NCBI RefSeq assembly: GCF_030813005.1
Contig: NZ_JAUSTU010000006.1
Span: 124,001 to 188,000 of the forward strand
Direction: 5' to 3'
Source: Robertmurraya andreesenii
Lineage (GTDB): Bacteria > Bacillota > Bacilli > Bacillales > Cytobacillaceae
DNA length: 64,000 bases
Positions 34,543 to 43,956 of this stretch are shown here, in pieces. Made by a program: the position numbers and the translations under genes. The number at the start of each line of letters is the position of its first letter. The first letter of the stretch is position 1. The notes under the pieces are model-generated. The model saw only the letters and a program-made list of their open reading frames with translations, did no database searches and was not told where the DNA came from.

Positions 34543-34700
34543 TGTGGTAACTGCTCCTTTAAATAAAGTCCTAATAGATCTGCTTATCTGAAAACAATCA
34601 GAATATAGTAGCTTCCCTTTACTATTACTTAAAAGGGATTATATCCATATTAATACAAATATTAACAGATGTCAGTGACTTTTACCACAAATAAACTCTA

Positions 34701-35243
34701 TTATCTATTAAGAAAATACCTTTTTCTATCTTTCACAGAATAAAAAGCCACAGATGGCTGGGTCATGCGGATATCAGGAAATCCCTCAATCGTTGGTACC
34801 GCATCAGGATCATGGAATTCTTCTAAATCTGCAATCGTTAATGCACCGGTTGTACAGGCTTCAACGCAAGCAGGAGGAAGTCCTTTGTCCTGTCGAGGAT
34901 AACACATTTGACACTTCGAGACCTTGTTCGTCTCGAAGTTATATTGCGGCGCTCCGTAAGGACAAGCATTTACGCAAAGCTGGCAACCTGTACAAAGATT
35001 GGAATCAATGAGAACAATGCCATCATGACGCTTTGTAAATGCATTTTCAGGACAAACACGAAAGCATTCTGGACTGCTGCAGTGATTGCAGGAATTAGAC
35101 AGAAAACTCTCGGATGTAAGCCTTGACACACGGCGCCAGCGGATATTTCCCTCTGTATTATTTTCATTCCGACAAGCGACTTCGCAAGCTATACATCCAA
35201 TACACATATCAGCATCAAATATAAATCCCATTTGTTTCGTCAT
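34701..35243 (-). CDS. DmsB-like ferredoxin subunit (four [4Fe-4S])
   Basis: A 180-residue electron-transfer subunit with sixteen cysteines in four groups: CIGCIACEVAC, CNHCSSPECFRVC, CTGCQLCVNACPYG, and CQMC with CVEAC. This is the layout of DmsB/PhsB/NrfC proteins of complex iron-sulfur molybdoenzymes. It lies 19 bases after the catalytic subunit on the minus strand. No anchor subunit follows, so electrons may come from a cytoplasmic donor or from the anchor of the divergent operon (inference). Confidence 0.88.
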   Translation of the reverse strand: MTKQMGFIFDADMCIGCIACEVACRNENNTEGNIRWRRVSRLTSESFLSNSCNHCSSPECFRVCPENAFTKRHDGIVLIDSNLCTGCQLCVNACPYGAPQYNFETNKVSKCQMCYPRQDKGLPPACVEACTTGALTIADLEEFHDPDAVPTIEGFPDIRMTQPSVAFYSVKDRKRYFLNR

Positions 35244-35262
35244 CTAGATCGTCTTCTTTCCG

Positions 35263-37254
35263 TCATAGTTTTGAGATGGCTACAAAGCTATCATAAAAAT
35301 AGATTGTAGTCGGGGCCATATCCATTTCTGCGTGTATTCCGATAAGCTGGTTGATAGAATTCACTCCTGTTTGTTTGACAAGTAGACAATCAGAAGGCAA
35401 TTGCGGGTTTGTTTTGGTCTTTGCGATAACTGAACCGTTCTCGTTATATATTTTTACTTTCATATTATTTGAAATCCCAGAGCTTGCGGCGATATTTTCG
35501 TTTATTTCAACAATTGTTTCTTCTCCTTCATCAACAGTTGGTTGGAGCCAGGGTAGATTACCAAACTGTGAATGAATTTGGAGCAGTGACTGCGGTGAGA
35601 GCAGTCGAAATGGATATGAATGTTTTTCCTGTTTCCTCCATTCTGAATCATCATAAATCCTTTTGACATCATTCGAATTAATGAAGGAAAAAAAACCTTC
35701 CTGTTTTCTTTCATCCCTCCGTGGCTTAGGTCCTTCTAATAAATCCTTATAGCTCTTAATTCCGTACAAATCTCTCACCTTCTCATTCAATTCTTTCTCA
35801 ATCCAATCTAGTGGCTCTAGCTTGGACGGAAAGGTAGAGAATTGGGGAGATATTTCGTTCAATCTTTGGGTTAGTTCCCCGGCAATTTTTAGATCACTTT
35901 TTGCTTCGTAGAAAGGAGGGAGCGTTTTTTCATTCACTGCAAGCCAATGATGCCAATAACTGACGTTTAGATCCTCCTCCTCAAAATGACTTGCTGCAGG
36001 GAGAACAATGTCGGATAGTTTCGCTGTCTCCGTCATAAATAAATCTACCGTGATGATTAGTTCTAAGCTACTAATCAGCTCTTTCCAGGCCTTCATATTA
36101 TGATCCTGGGCAAGCGGGTTGCGTGAGGCGATCCATAATAGCTTTAGTGGCGGGTCCTTAAGCCTGTTTGATTCCCCGGCAAAATTGGAAATGTTGACCC
36201 TTCTTGAGTCCTTAATAGTTGGATGTTTTTTTTCAGGGAAATTTAAGAGATTCATAGGAAAATCGCTAATATCTCCGTGGGCATAATAGACACCCCCGTA
36301 TTTAAGATTGCCAGAAATGGCCGCCAAGGAGCTAATTGCTTTAATACTTTGACCGCCAAACTCATTGCGTTGCAGACCGAACCCGCTCCATGTAGCAACA
36401 GGTTTTAGATTTCCATACAAATCCGCTAGCTCTTCCATTACTTCGAGTCTAACCCCTGTGTGCTTACATATCTCTGAAATTTGAGTGTTTGATAGAAGCT
36501 CTTTATACTCGCGAAATCCTGCTTGATTTTCTACAAAGGAGAGATCGGCCATTCCTTTTTCGAGAATGATCTCCGCAATTCCTAATGCGAGGAGCGCATC
36601 GGTACCAGGATTTATTTGCACAAATAAATCGGCCTTGGCAGCCGTTTCTGTATATATTGGGTCAATGACAACGAGCTTCCCACCGTTTTTTCGTGCATTG
36701 TAAATAAACTTCATTTGATGAATATTAGTAACAGCAGGATTCGCCCCCCAGATAACAATCATTTTGGCATTCGCCATATTTTCAGGAATCGGGCTAATGA
36801 AATCACCAAAGGCATCTCTAATAGCTGCTTCTCCAGTAGCTAGACAGAGATCTCCGTATGTCTTTGTATGTGGTCCAATGCTATTGAACATCCCTTCCAC
36901 AGCGTAATGCAGCAAACCTAAGTTTCCTGAAAATTTATTAAATCCACTTACTAGATTAGAACCGTAGCGGCGGTAGAGCTCAACCATTTTCTCAGCGATA
37001 ATGGTATAGGCCTCGTCCCATGAAATCCTTTTCCAATTCCCAGAGCCCCTTGATGCTTGGATCATCGGATATTTTAAACGCAAAGGGTTATCCACGTATT
37101 GGGTATAGGCATAGCCCTTGGCACACAAATGTCCTCCGGTAAAGCCATGCTTTGGATCACCCGTTATCTTTAGCAATTGATCATCTTCCACATAGGAGAG
37201 AATGCTGCAGGTTCCAAAGCAGTTTCTGGGGCATACATTGCGAGTTATTTTCAT
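35263..37254 (-). CDS. Molybdopterin oxidoreductase catalytic subunit, cytoplasmic type
   Basis: A 663-residue Mo-bisMGD enzyme. The N-terminal [4Fe-4S] motif is CPRNCFGTC with the fourth Cys in LCAKGY. There is no Tat signal: the protein starts directly at MKITRNVCPRNC, so it should be cytoplasmic. The expected Mo-ligand position reads GDLCLATGEA, pointing to a Cys ligand rather than Ser. IWGANPAVTNIHQ and the later Asp block bind the guanine nucleotides; the C-terminal molydop_binding domain begins about residue 545. The substrate is not identifiable; a sulfur-oxyanion reductase or a formate-type enzyme are candidates. Confidence 0.85.
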   Translation of the reverse strand: MKITRNVCPRNCFGTCSILSYVEDDQLLKITGDPKHGFTGGHLCAKGYAYTQYVDNPLRLKYPMIQASRGSGNWKRISWDEAYTIIAEKMVELYRRYGSNLVSGFNKFSGNLGLLHYAVEGMFNSIGPHTKTYGDLCLATGEAAIRDAFGDFISPIPENMANAKMIVIWGANPAVTNIHQMKFIYNARKNGGKLVVIDPIYTETAAKADLFVQINPGTDALLALGIAEIILEKGMADLSFVENQAGFREYKELLSNTQISEICKHTGVRLEVMEELADLYGNLKPVATWSGFGLQRNEFGGQSIKAISSLAAISGNLKYGGVYYAHGDISDFPMNLLNFPEKKHPTIKDSRRVNISNFAGESNRLKDPPLKLLWIASRNPLAQDHNMKAWKELISSLELIITVDLFMTETAKLSDIVLPAASHFEEEDLNVSYWHHWLAVNEKTLPPFYEAKSDLKIAGELTQRLNEISPQFSTFPSKLEPLDWIEKELNEKVRDLYGIKSYKDLLEGPKPRRDERKQEGFFSFINSNDVKRIYDDSEWRKQEKHSYPFRLLSPQSLLQIHSQFGNLPWLQPTVDEGEETIVEINENIAASSGISNNMKVKIYNENGSVIAKTKTNPQLPSDCLLVKQTGVNSINQLIGIHAEMDMAPTTIYFYDSFVAISKL

Positions 37255-37270
37255 CGACAGATCACCTACT

Positions 37271-38497
37271 TTAAATTTTGTGCAGCTGTTTGATTTTGAA
37301 GGCGGCGGTTATATTTAGGCGATGATGAAAGTCATCTAATTTGATATTTAAGATTTCCTCGATCTTTTTGATTCGATATCTTAATGTATTGCGATGGAGG
37401 AAAATCGCTTCAGAAGTTTGCTTTAGATCAAACTGATGGTGAGCGAAGCTTTCTAGAGTATACATCAGTTCACTTCCGTTTAATTGGTCGTACTTCACTA
37501 AGTCTCCGACAATATGTTGATAAAATTCCTTCAGATCCTGTAAATCATGTTTGTATAACACTCGTTCAAGTCCTAGATTATGAAAAAATGGTATTTCTAT
37601 TTTTAATAACAAGCCTAACTCATAAGCAACCTTTGATTCCTGATAGCTCCTGTATAATTCCAATGGGTTATCGTATATTTGTCCGACTCCACAAGCTACT
37701 CGATTTAGTAAGCTCGTTTCTTTAGTCTCATCGATGAGATAATGAAGGAAATCAATTAGCTTGCTTTTACTAGAAAAGCTTGTTTTCTCACTTGCTGGGA
37801 TGATAGCAATGACTTCATTTTGTTTCTTAATTGTGATTGGCTCAATTCCGTGCTGAGTGAGAGTTTTATCTATTATATATAGAAGAGTTTCAATTAATTG
37901 TCGATCGGCTGAATAATGATTGTATTCTATGATAGAAAAAACAATCACCATATGAGGCTGGTCTAACTCCCATTTCCAAATGGCCCCATAGGAAATAATA
38001 TCTTCTTTATTTTTAAAGTTTCCATAAAGAATGTCGTATAGAAAAGCATCCTTAAAGCGATGTTTTTCTTCTTTAAGATCGTTGAGCTGTTTTAGATTAA
38101 GCATACATAATGAAGCGCTAAACTGATTAAGTGCTTCATATTTTTCAAGAATATGATGTTCTGAGTGCTTATTCAAAAAAAATAAATAGCCATGGTTTTG
38201 CTCCCGTTGACGAATTGGAAGGCCAAAACTTTCATAGCTTTCTCCTAATATGTCTAGCGTACATTTAAAATATGCTGTATTTTGCTGTCTTTCGAAATGG
38301 GTAGAAACGACGATTTCCAATGGGTCGTTGTCAATGGATGTAGCAAGTACATTATAAAAAGTATCGGTAACAATGACCGGGAGGGATAAGAGCCTAGACA
38401 GCTCATTTGAAATCCCACTTAATCCTTCTTCAGCAGAAACTACTAGCAGACTATTGAATATATCAGGAACAAGGCGGTTTTCTTCCAAATTGCCCAT
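37271..38497 (-). CDS. PucR/CdaR-family regulator
   Basis: A 408-residue regulator with an N-terminal sensor region (about 1-130), a central GGDEF-like PucR domain, and the C-terminal PucR helix-turn-helix FDLKQTSEAIFLHRNTLRYRIKKIEEIL. Relatives control purine, sugar-acid and glycolate genes. It is the first gene of the minus-strand molybdoenzyme operon, 16 bases before the catalytic subunit, so it most likely activates that operon and may affect the divergent one. Confidence 0.85.
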   Translation of the reverse strand: MGNLEENRLVPDIFNSLLVVSAEEGLSGISNELSRLLSLPVIVTDTFYNVLATSIDNDPLEIVVSTHFERQQNTAYFKCTLDILGESYESFGLPIRQREQNHGYLFFLNKHSEHHILEKYEALNQFSASLCMLNLKQLNDLKEEKHRFKDAFLYDILYGNFKNKEDIISYGAIWKWELDQPHMVIVFSIIEYNHYSADRQLIETLLYIIDKTLTQHGIEPITIKKQNEVIAIIPASEKTSFSSKSKLIDFLHYLIDETKETSLLNRVACGVGQIYDNPLELYRSYQESKVAYELGLLLKIEIPFFHNLGLERVLYKHDLQDLKEFYQHIVGDLVKYDQLNGSELMYTLESFAHHQFDLKQTSEAIFLHRNTLRYRIKKIEEILNIKLDDFHHRLNITAAFKIKQLHKI

Positions 38498-38682
38498 CTA
38501 ATCACCCTTTCTTAAAGCAATCTCACCTATCTATCTTAATTCAGACCTTTTGATTGAACAATCGAAGTCACAAGTTCGTAATAAATGAGTTGTTACAGAG
38601 TACAAAAATGTCCATTGCTTTTTGTCTACTGAGTACGTATCTTTCTCTTACTCTTCATTCTATAATAAAAATAAGCTCAAGT

Positions 38683-38700
38683 TTGTGATGAGTTTCACAA
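38683..38700. promoter_or_regulatory. FNR/CRP-type binding site
   Basis: TTGTGATGAGTTTCACAA contains a perfect TGTGA-N6-TCACA, the Bacillus Fnr consensus, 45 bases before the radical SAM gene. A TATAAT lies upstream at 38661 and TATTAC at 38722, so the exact promoter arrangement is uncertain. Anaerobic control of the radical SAM-torD-dmsABC operon is inferred. Confidence 0.72.
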
Positions 38701-38744
38701 TATAGTTTATTGTGAGGTTCTTATTACCAAAAGGATGTGAGGAT

Positions 38745-40121
38745 ATGCTTCGAAAAATCACAATGGATAATGTCACAACGATAAAAAACAAAGTCTTTCA
38801 GCAATATGCTCAAATATACACAAATATTGAAAGAAGGACGATCGAACATATAGAGACGTTTGGCCTTCCTTTTGAAGTAAAAGCTCTTGATTCTGAAAAA
38901 GAGTTGAAGTTAAGGAAATTAGAAAATGCGGGTGCAACGATTCGCAATAACAAGAAAAGCGTTGTCACAGGTAGAATATCCAGTGCTTGCGAGGCATGTC
39001 AAACGGGAACAGGAAGCTACACAACCTATACCTCGTTAAAATGTCACCGTAGTTGTTATTTTTGCTTTAATCCAAATCAGGATGATTACACCTTTTATAA
39101 GAATCAACAAAAAGACATAAAAAAGGAACTTTTGGAGCTGGTCAATAGCGGTGTCAAGCTTAAGCATCTGGCACTTACGGGTGGGGAGCCACTCCTTTTT
39201 AAGGATGAGACGGTAGAGTTTTTCGAAACTGCTAACGACTTGATACCCGAGGCTTACACAAGGCTCTATACAACAGGAGATCTATTAGATGAAGAGTTAT
39301 TAGAGAAGCTTCAAAAATCAGGGTTAGATGAAATTCGCTTCAGCATCAAAATGGACGATTCGTATAAACGCATCAACTTTACACTTGGTCGAATTGAGCT
39401 TGCGAAGAAATATATTCCGAACATTATGGTTGAAATGCCTGTTATTCCTGGAACCTTAAATGAGATGAAGGTACTCCTCCTTAAATTGGACAAAATTGAT
39501 ATATTCGGCATTAACTTGTTGGAATTTTGCTTCCCACTTGGCAATGCTGAAGCCTTTAAAGAAAGAGGCTTTCAGCTTAAATATCCTCCATACGAAATGT
39601 ACTACAACTATTGGTATGCAGGAGGGCTTGCAGTAGCAGAAAGTGAAAAAGAATGTCTAGAACTTGTAGAGTTTGCTTTGAAAGAGAACTTAAATCTGGG
39701 TGTTCATTATTGCTCTTTAGAAAATAAGCATACGGGGCAGGTCTATCAGCAAAATTACGGTGGGGCACTCGATCGCACTTATACTTTTTCTGATATCGAT
39801 TACTTTTTTAAAACAGCTAAGGTTTTTGGCACTGAACGAAAAAAAGTGAAATTACTTCTAGAAAAAAATGAGATTCATTATACCGAAAATGACCAGTACG
39901 ATTTCATTCAATTCTCTATTCATGCTATAAAGCACTTGAGAAACAAAAATATCGAAATTGCAATCAGCTCCAATGTAGCGGAAAGGGAAGATGGAGAACA
40001 ACTTATTCGTGAAATTGGCCTTGATTGGACGACACCAGATCTATTCAAAATGGAAGAGCTTATAAATATAACAGGAGGAGAGACTTATGAGAGCTCAAAT
40101 CGCCTTGCAGGAAATAGCTGA
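38745..40121 (+). CDS. Radical SAM protein of a molybdoenzyme operon
   Basis: A 458-residue radical SAM enzyme. The SAM-cluster motif is C100-x3-C104-x2-C107 (KCHRSCYFCFNP), preceded by an extra Cys pair CEAC (82-85), and LTGGEPL (about 145-151) binds the SAM amino group. Later VHYCSLENKHTGQ is a conserved-looking Cys/His block. ATG 38745 is chosen over the GTG at 38712 for the AAGGATGTGAGGA site. It overlaps torD by 35 bases and lies just downstream of an FNR-type site, so it is the first gene of the DMSO-reductase-like operon. A maturation or modification role for that enzyme is plausible, but I do not know the family's function. Confidence 0.82.
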   Translation: MLRKITMDNVTTIKNKVFQQYAQIYTNIERRTIEHIETFGLPFEVKALDSEKELKLRKLENAGATIRNNKKSVVTGRISSACEACQTGTGSYTTYTSLKCHRSCYFCFNPNQDDYTFYKNQQKDIKKELLELVNSGVKLKHLALTGGEPLLFKDETVEFFETANDLIPEAYTRLYTTGDLLDEELLEKLQKSGLDEIRFSIKMDDSYKRINFTLGRIELAKKYIPNIMVEMPVIPGTLNEMKVLLLKLDKIDIFGINLLEFCFPLGNAEAFKERGFQLKYPPYEMYYNYWYAGGLAVAESEKECLELVEFALKENLNLGVHYCSLENKHTGQVYQQNYGGALDRTYTFSDIDYFFKTAKVFGTERKKVKLLLEKNEIHYTENDQYDFIQFSIHAIKHLRNKNIEIAISSNVAEREDGEQLIREIGLDWTTPDLFKMEELINITGGETYESSNRLAGNS

Positions 40122-40788
40122 TCTTCTTTTTGCTAGGGAATACGCCTATGACATTTTGCGGAGATTCTTTATTGAAGAGCCTTCACAAGAATATATAAAA
40201 ATCTTTAGGCTGCAAAACATGGCTGAGATGTTCCCATTTAAAGAAGATTCGCAAGAAATTCAAAATGGGATTAATGAGATAAAGGAGTATTTTGAGAGGT
40301 TTGATGTTGTTCATAACCAGAGTCACTTTGATGACCTGCATTGGGATTATACGAGAATGATGGTAGGTCCCTTTGAATTACCAGCCCCTCCTTGGGAATC
40401 TGTCTACGTTCAGAAGGAGCCCATTCTCTTTCAGCAATGCACGATAGATGTAAGAAACAAATATAAGCATTTTGGGTTTGAAATTGCTGAACGGCATGTC
40501 GAAGCAGATGACCATATCGGATTAGAATTAGATTTTCTCTACCACTTAAATAAGCTCTGTCTTCAGTCTATTGAAGAAGGAAATATCAAAGAAGTCACAT
40601 ACTTACTTGCTGAGCAAAAACAGTTTATGGATAATCATTTACTCGTTTTTGTTCCAGAATTCAGCAAGAAAATTATAGAAAATGCTGATACCCAATTTTA
40701 TAAAGGGATGGCCAAGGTGTTAAATTATTATCTTCAAATGGATTCACAGGTTCTAAAAGAACTCTTGAATATAGAAATTATTCAATAA
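40087..40788 (+). CDS. TorD/DmsD-type molybdoenzyme chaperone
   Basis: A 233-residue all-helical chaperone. FDDLHWDYTRMMVGPFELPAPPWESVY matches the E-Y-x-R-L-F-x-G-P...P-P-ESVY core of the TorD family, and EADDHIGLELDFLYHLNKL matches the second motif. It binds the Tat signal and apoenzyme of the next gene and keeps it unexported until cofactor is inserted. ATG 40087 has AGGAGGAG upstream, inside the radical SAM gene. Confidence 0.9.
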   Translation: MRAQIALQEIADLLFAREYAYDILRRFFIEEPSQEYIKIFRLQNMAEMFPFKEDSQEIQNGINEIKEYFERFDVVHNQSHFDDLHWDYTRMMVGPFELPAPPWESVYVQKEPILFQQCTIDVRNKYKHFGFEIAERHVEADDHIGLELDFLYHLNKLCLQSIEEGNIKEVTYLLAEQKQFMDNHLLVFVPEFSKKIIENADTQFYKGMAKVLNYYLQMDSQVLKELLNIEIIQ

Positions 40789-40813
40789 CTTTCCTAATGA
40801 AAGGAGAATTACG

Positions 40814-43390
40814 ATGTTTGATCTATTTAAGAAAGCACAAGAATTTAAAATGTCCCGAAGATCTTTTATTGGCTGGTCTTCAGCAATTGCTGCGACTGCG
40901 GCCATTCCAGTGAGTAGGGGTCTTGTAGCAAAGGCTGAAGCAAATATTGGTATGGAAGATAGCGGAGGAGAAGGTGTTTGGAAAACAGCTGCTTGCTGGC
41001 ATAACTGTGGAAGCCGTTGCTTAAATAAGGTCTTGGTGAAGGATGGGGTTGTCATTCGTCAAAAAACAGACGATACACATCCAGATAGTCCTGATTTTCC
41101 ACAGCAGCGAGGCTGCTTGAGAGGACGTTCTCAACGGAAGCAAGTGTTTAATGCAGACCGTTTGAAATATCCAATGAAACGTAAGAACTGGGAGCCTGGT
41201 GGTGGAAAGAAAGAGCTTCGAGGCAAAGACCAGTGGGTGAGAATTTCTTGGGACGAAGCTCTCGATCATATCGTTTCTGAGACAAATAGAATTAAGAAAA
41301 AATACGGAAATGAGTCCATCTATGTATCTGGTGGAGCTGACATAGGGAAAGTGTTCAAAACACAAGGTGGTTGTACAGAAAGTACTGGAACGATCTCTTG
41401 GGGAGCATGGCTGTATACGTATGAAATGCTTGGAGTTGGGGAAGGTCTTTACGTTAATGGGATTAATGATCGCCTAGATCTTCGTAATTCACAATTGATT
41501 GTGTTATGGGGAGCCAATCCAGCTTGGAGCACAATGGGAAGTCCGACCTACAACTATTTACAAGCGAAAAAAGCTGGAGCACGCTTTATTACGATTGATC
41601 CATTGTATACCGATTCTGCAAGTGTGTTTGATGCAGATTGGGTTCCAATTAGACCAGGAACGGACGATGCTCTTGCCCTTGGGATGATGTATACATTACT
41701 AGACGAGGATGATCCAGCAACAAATCCATTGGTGAAATGGGATTTCTTAAATAAATATACGATTGGTTTTGATAAAGACCATATGCCTGAGGGGGCAGAC
41801 CCAAAGGACAATTTCAAAGACTATCTTCTTGGAACATACGATGGGCAACCAAAAACACCAGAATGGGCTGCTGAAATTTGTGGTGTTGAACCTAGTAGAA
41901 TTCGTTCTCTTGCCCGTGAGATTGGCGGTACTGAAAGAGTTGCATTATTAACAGGTTGGGCACCTGCTCGTATAAATAATGGAGAAGGATGGGTACAAAC
42001 CTTCTCAACTCTTGGCATGATGACAGGACATATGGGAAGCTCTGGCAATATGACAGGAGTTAGCTGTTGGGAGTATGCTGGGAACAACGGTCCAATGCTG
42101 TTGAAAGGTGGAGGAGCTGGACTTCCTTCTATCGATAATCCAGTAGACAATCTAATGAACGAAAATGAAATTTGGGATGCTGTATTGAATGGAGAGTTCC
42201 TTCAAAAAGGTGAAGGGAAAAGAAAAGTAGATATCCAGTTTATTTATCATAATTACAATGCTCATTTACAAACCCGAAGCAGCATTGGAAGAGGAATAGA
42301 GGCACATCGTAAGGTAGAGTTTGTTGTGACAAATGCTTATGCCCTAACAACGAATGCCAAGTATTCGGATATTGTCCTCCCGGTTGCTACTCAGTGGGAA
42401 ACAGAAGGTGCCGTCAAAGGAGGAAACAGAGAGATCTTAATCAATTGGTCAAAAATTATTGATCCATTATATGAATCCAAGACGGATATCGAAATCGCCA
42501 AAGAATTATTGAAGAAGTTCGGAACCAATCCAGATGAAGTATATCCAATTTCAGAAAAGCAAATGTACTTCAATCAGCTTGCCGGAAGTGAAGTTGTTAA
42601 AGAAAATGGAGTGGATTATGAGCCGCTTTGTACCATTACTGCCCAAGATATTAAGGAGTGGGGAGTAGAAGGAACACCTCAGCAAGGGCGTATTCCATTG
42701 AAGGAATTTGTTGACACAGGAATATATCAGATTCCTAGAAAACCAGGCGATAACTATGGCTTTATTGCCTACAAGGATTTTATCGATAATCCAGAGGAGA
42801 ATCCTGTTTCCAGTGAAAGCGGGAAGTTTGAAATATACTGTAGAGCTCTAAATGAGGCTTCAAAGACTGCCTTTACAGAGATTCCTCCAATTCCAAAATA
42901 TATGGCGAAGGCAGAGGGATATGAATCTACTTTCGAAAACTGGGAAACGAAGAAAAAAGGAAAGTACCCATATCAAGTATTTAATCCACATTATTTAAGG
43001 CGTTCACATAGTACTTTTGATAACGTTCCACAGCTCCGTGAAGCTTGGCCAAATCCAGTTTATATCAGTGCTCAGGATGCAAAGAAACTAGGAATTAAAG
43101 AAGGCGAAACGGTGCTTATGTCTAACGAACACGGTAAAACGATTCGACCAGCAAAAATTGTTGAAACATTAATGCCTGGAACAATTGCCCTACCACATGG
43201 AGCATGGGTTGATATAGATGAAGAAACAGGAGTAGACAGAGGAGGGGCAGATAATATGCTTGTTGGTTTTGTCCCGACTGGATTAGGTACATCCGGATAT
43301 AATACAGCCCGTTGTAATTTGGAGAAGTGGGACGGAGAGCAACTTGAAGATGATGCAAAATGGGCACAGCGAATTATCAAGTTTGATTAA
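40814..43390 (+). CDS. DMSO-reductase-like molybdopterin enzyme (DmsA type), Tat-exported
   Basis: An 858-residue catalytic subunit. The Tat signal has MSRRSFIGWSS (Arg15-Arg16), then a hydrophobic stretch and an AKAEA cut region. [4Fe-4S] ligands are CWHNCGSRC plus the Cys in RGCLRG. The segment CTESTGTISWGAW aligns with the GDYSTGA region of DMSO reductase, so Ser is the likely Mo ligand. VLWGANPAWSTMG and the C-terminal HYLRRSHSTFDNVPQL block bind the pterins. With DmsB- and DmsC-like genes it forms an outward-facing terminal reductase fed by menaquinol. The acceptor (DMSO, TMAO, S-oxides, chlorate or similar) is not certain. Confidence 0.88.
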   Translation: MFDLFKKAQEFKMSRRSFIGWSSAIAATAAIPVSRGLVAKAEANIGMEDSGGEGVWKTAACWHNCGSRCLNKVLVKDGVVIRQKTDDTHPDSPDFPQQRGCLRGRSQRKQVFNADRLKYPMKRKNWEPGGGKKELRGKDQWVRISWDEALDHIVSETNRIKKKYGNESIYVSGGADIGKVFKTQGGCTESTGTISWGAWLYTYEMLGVGEGLYVNGINDRLDLRNSQLIVLWGANPAWSTMGSPTYNYLQAKKAGARFITIDPLYTDSASVFDADWVPIRPGTDDALALGMMYTLLDEDDPATNPLVKWDFLNKYTIGFDKDHMPEGADPKDNFKDYLLGTYDGQPKTPEWAAEICGVEPSRIRSLAREIGGTERVALLTGWAPARINNGEGWVQTFSTLGMMTGHMGSSGNMTGVSCWEYAGNNGPMLLKGGGAGLPSIDNPVDNLMNENEIWDAVLNGEFLQKGEGKRKVDIQFIYHNYNAHLQTRSSIGRGIEAHRKVEFVVTNAYALTTNAKYSDIVLPVATQWETEGAVKGGNREILINWSKIIDPLYESKTDIEIAKELLKKFGTNPDEVYPISEKQMYFNQLAGSEVVKENGVDYEPLCTITAQDIKEWGVEGTPQQGRIPLKEFVDTGIYQIPRKPGDNYGFIAYKDFIDNPEENPVSSESGKFEIYCRALNEASKTAFTEIPPIPKYMAKAEGYESTFENWETKKKGKYPYQVFNPHYLRRSHSTFDNVPQLREAWPNPVYISAQDAKKLGIKEGETVLMSNEHGKTIRPAKIVETLMPGTIALPHGAWVDIDEETGVDRGGADNMLVGFVPTGLGTSGYNTARCNLEKWDGEQLEDDAKWAQRIIKFD

Positions 43391-43405
43391 AGGAGGGCTT
43401 GAATC

Positions 43406-43942
43406 ATGACTCAAATGGGTTTTTATATAAATGTTGCAGAATGTGTGGGATGTAAAACCTGTACAGTTGCCTGCAAGGATAAAAGTGATTTAGAGATTGG
43501 AAGAAACTACCGCAGAGTATATGACTTTCAGGAAGGAACCTTCCCAAAGCCATCAATCTATCATGTATCTATTTCTTGTAATCATTGCGATGAGCCAGGA
43601 TGTGTACAAGGATGTCCAACAACTGCTATGCACAAACGTGAAGAGGATGGCGTCGTTGTAGTTGACCATGATAAATGCGTCGGGTGCCGTTATTGTGAAT
43701 GGAACTGTCCATATGGAGCACCGCAATATAATGAAGAAATCGGAAAAATGACAAAATGCGATACATGCTTAGATTTACGTGAGAAGGGGGAAGACCCAGT
43801 GTGCGTCTCATCCTGTATTATGAGAGCCATTGAGTTCGGACCAATTGATGAATTAAGAAAGAAACATGGTGATAATGCAAACATCAAAGGGCTTCCATCC
43901 TCAAGCATTACAAAACCAAACCTAATTATCCATACTAAATAA
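43406..43942 (+). CDS. DmsB-like [4Fe-4S] subunit
   Basis: A 178-residue four-cluster ferredoxin: CVGCKTCTVAC, CNHCDEPGCVQGC, CVGCRYCEWNCPYG, CDTC with CVSSC. It is paralogous to the minus-strand subunit at 34.7 kb. It carries electrons from the membrane anchor to the catalytic subunit. ATG follows AAAGGAGGG; the catalytic subunit ends 15 bases upstream. Confidence 0.92.
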   Translation: MTQMGFYINVAECVGCKTCTVACKDKSDLEIGRNYRRVYDFQEGTFPKPSIYHVSISCNHCDEPGCVQGCPTTAMHKREEDGVVVVDHDKCVGCRYCEWNCPYGAPQYNEEIGKMTKCDTCLDLREKGEDPVCVSSCIMRAIEFGPIDELRKKHGDNANIKGLPSSSITKPNLIIHTK

Positions 43943-43956
43943 GGGAGGTCATAATC

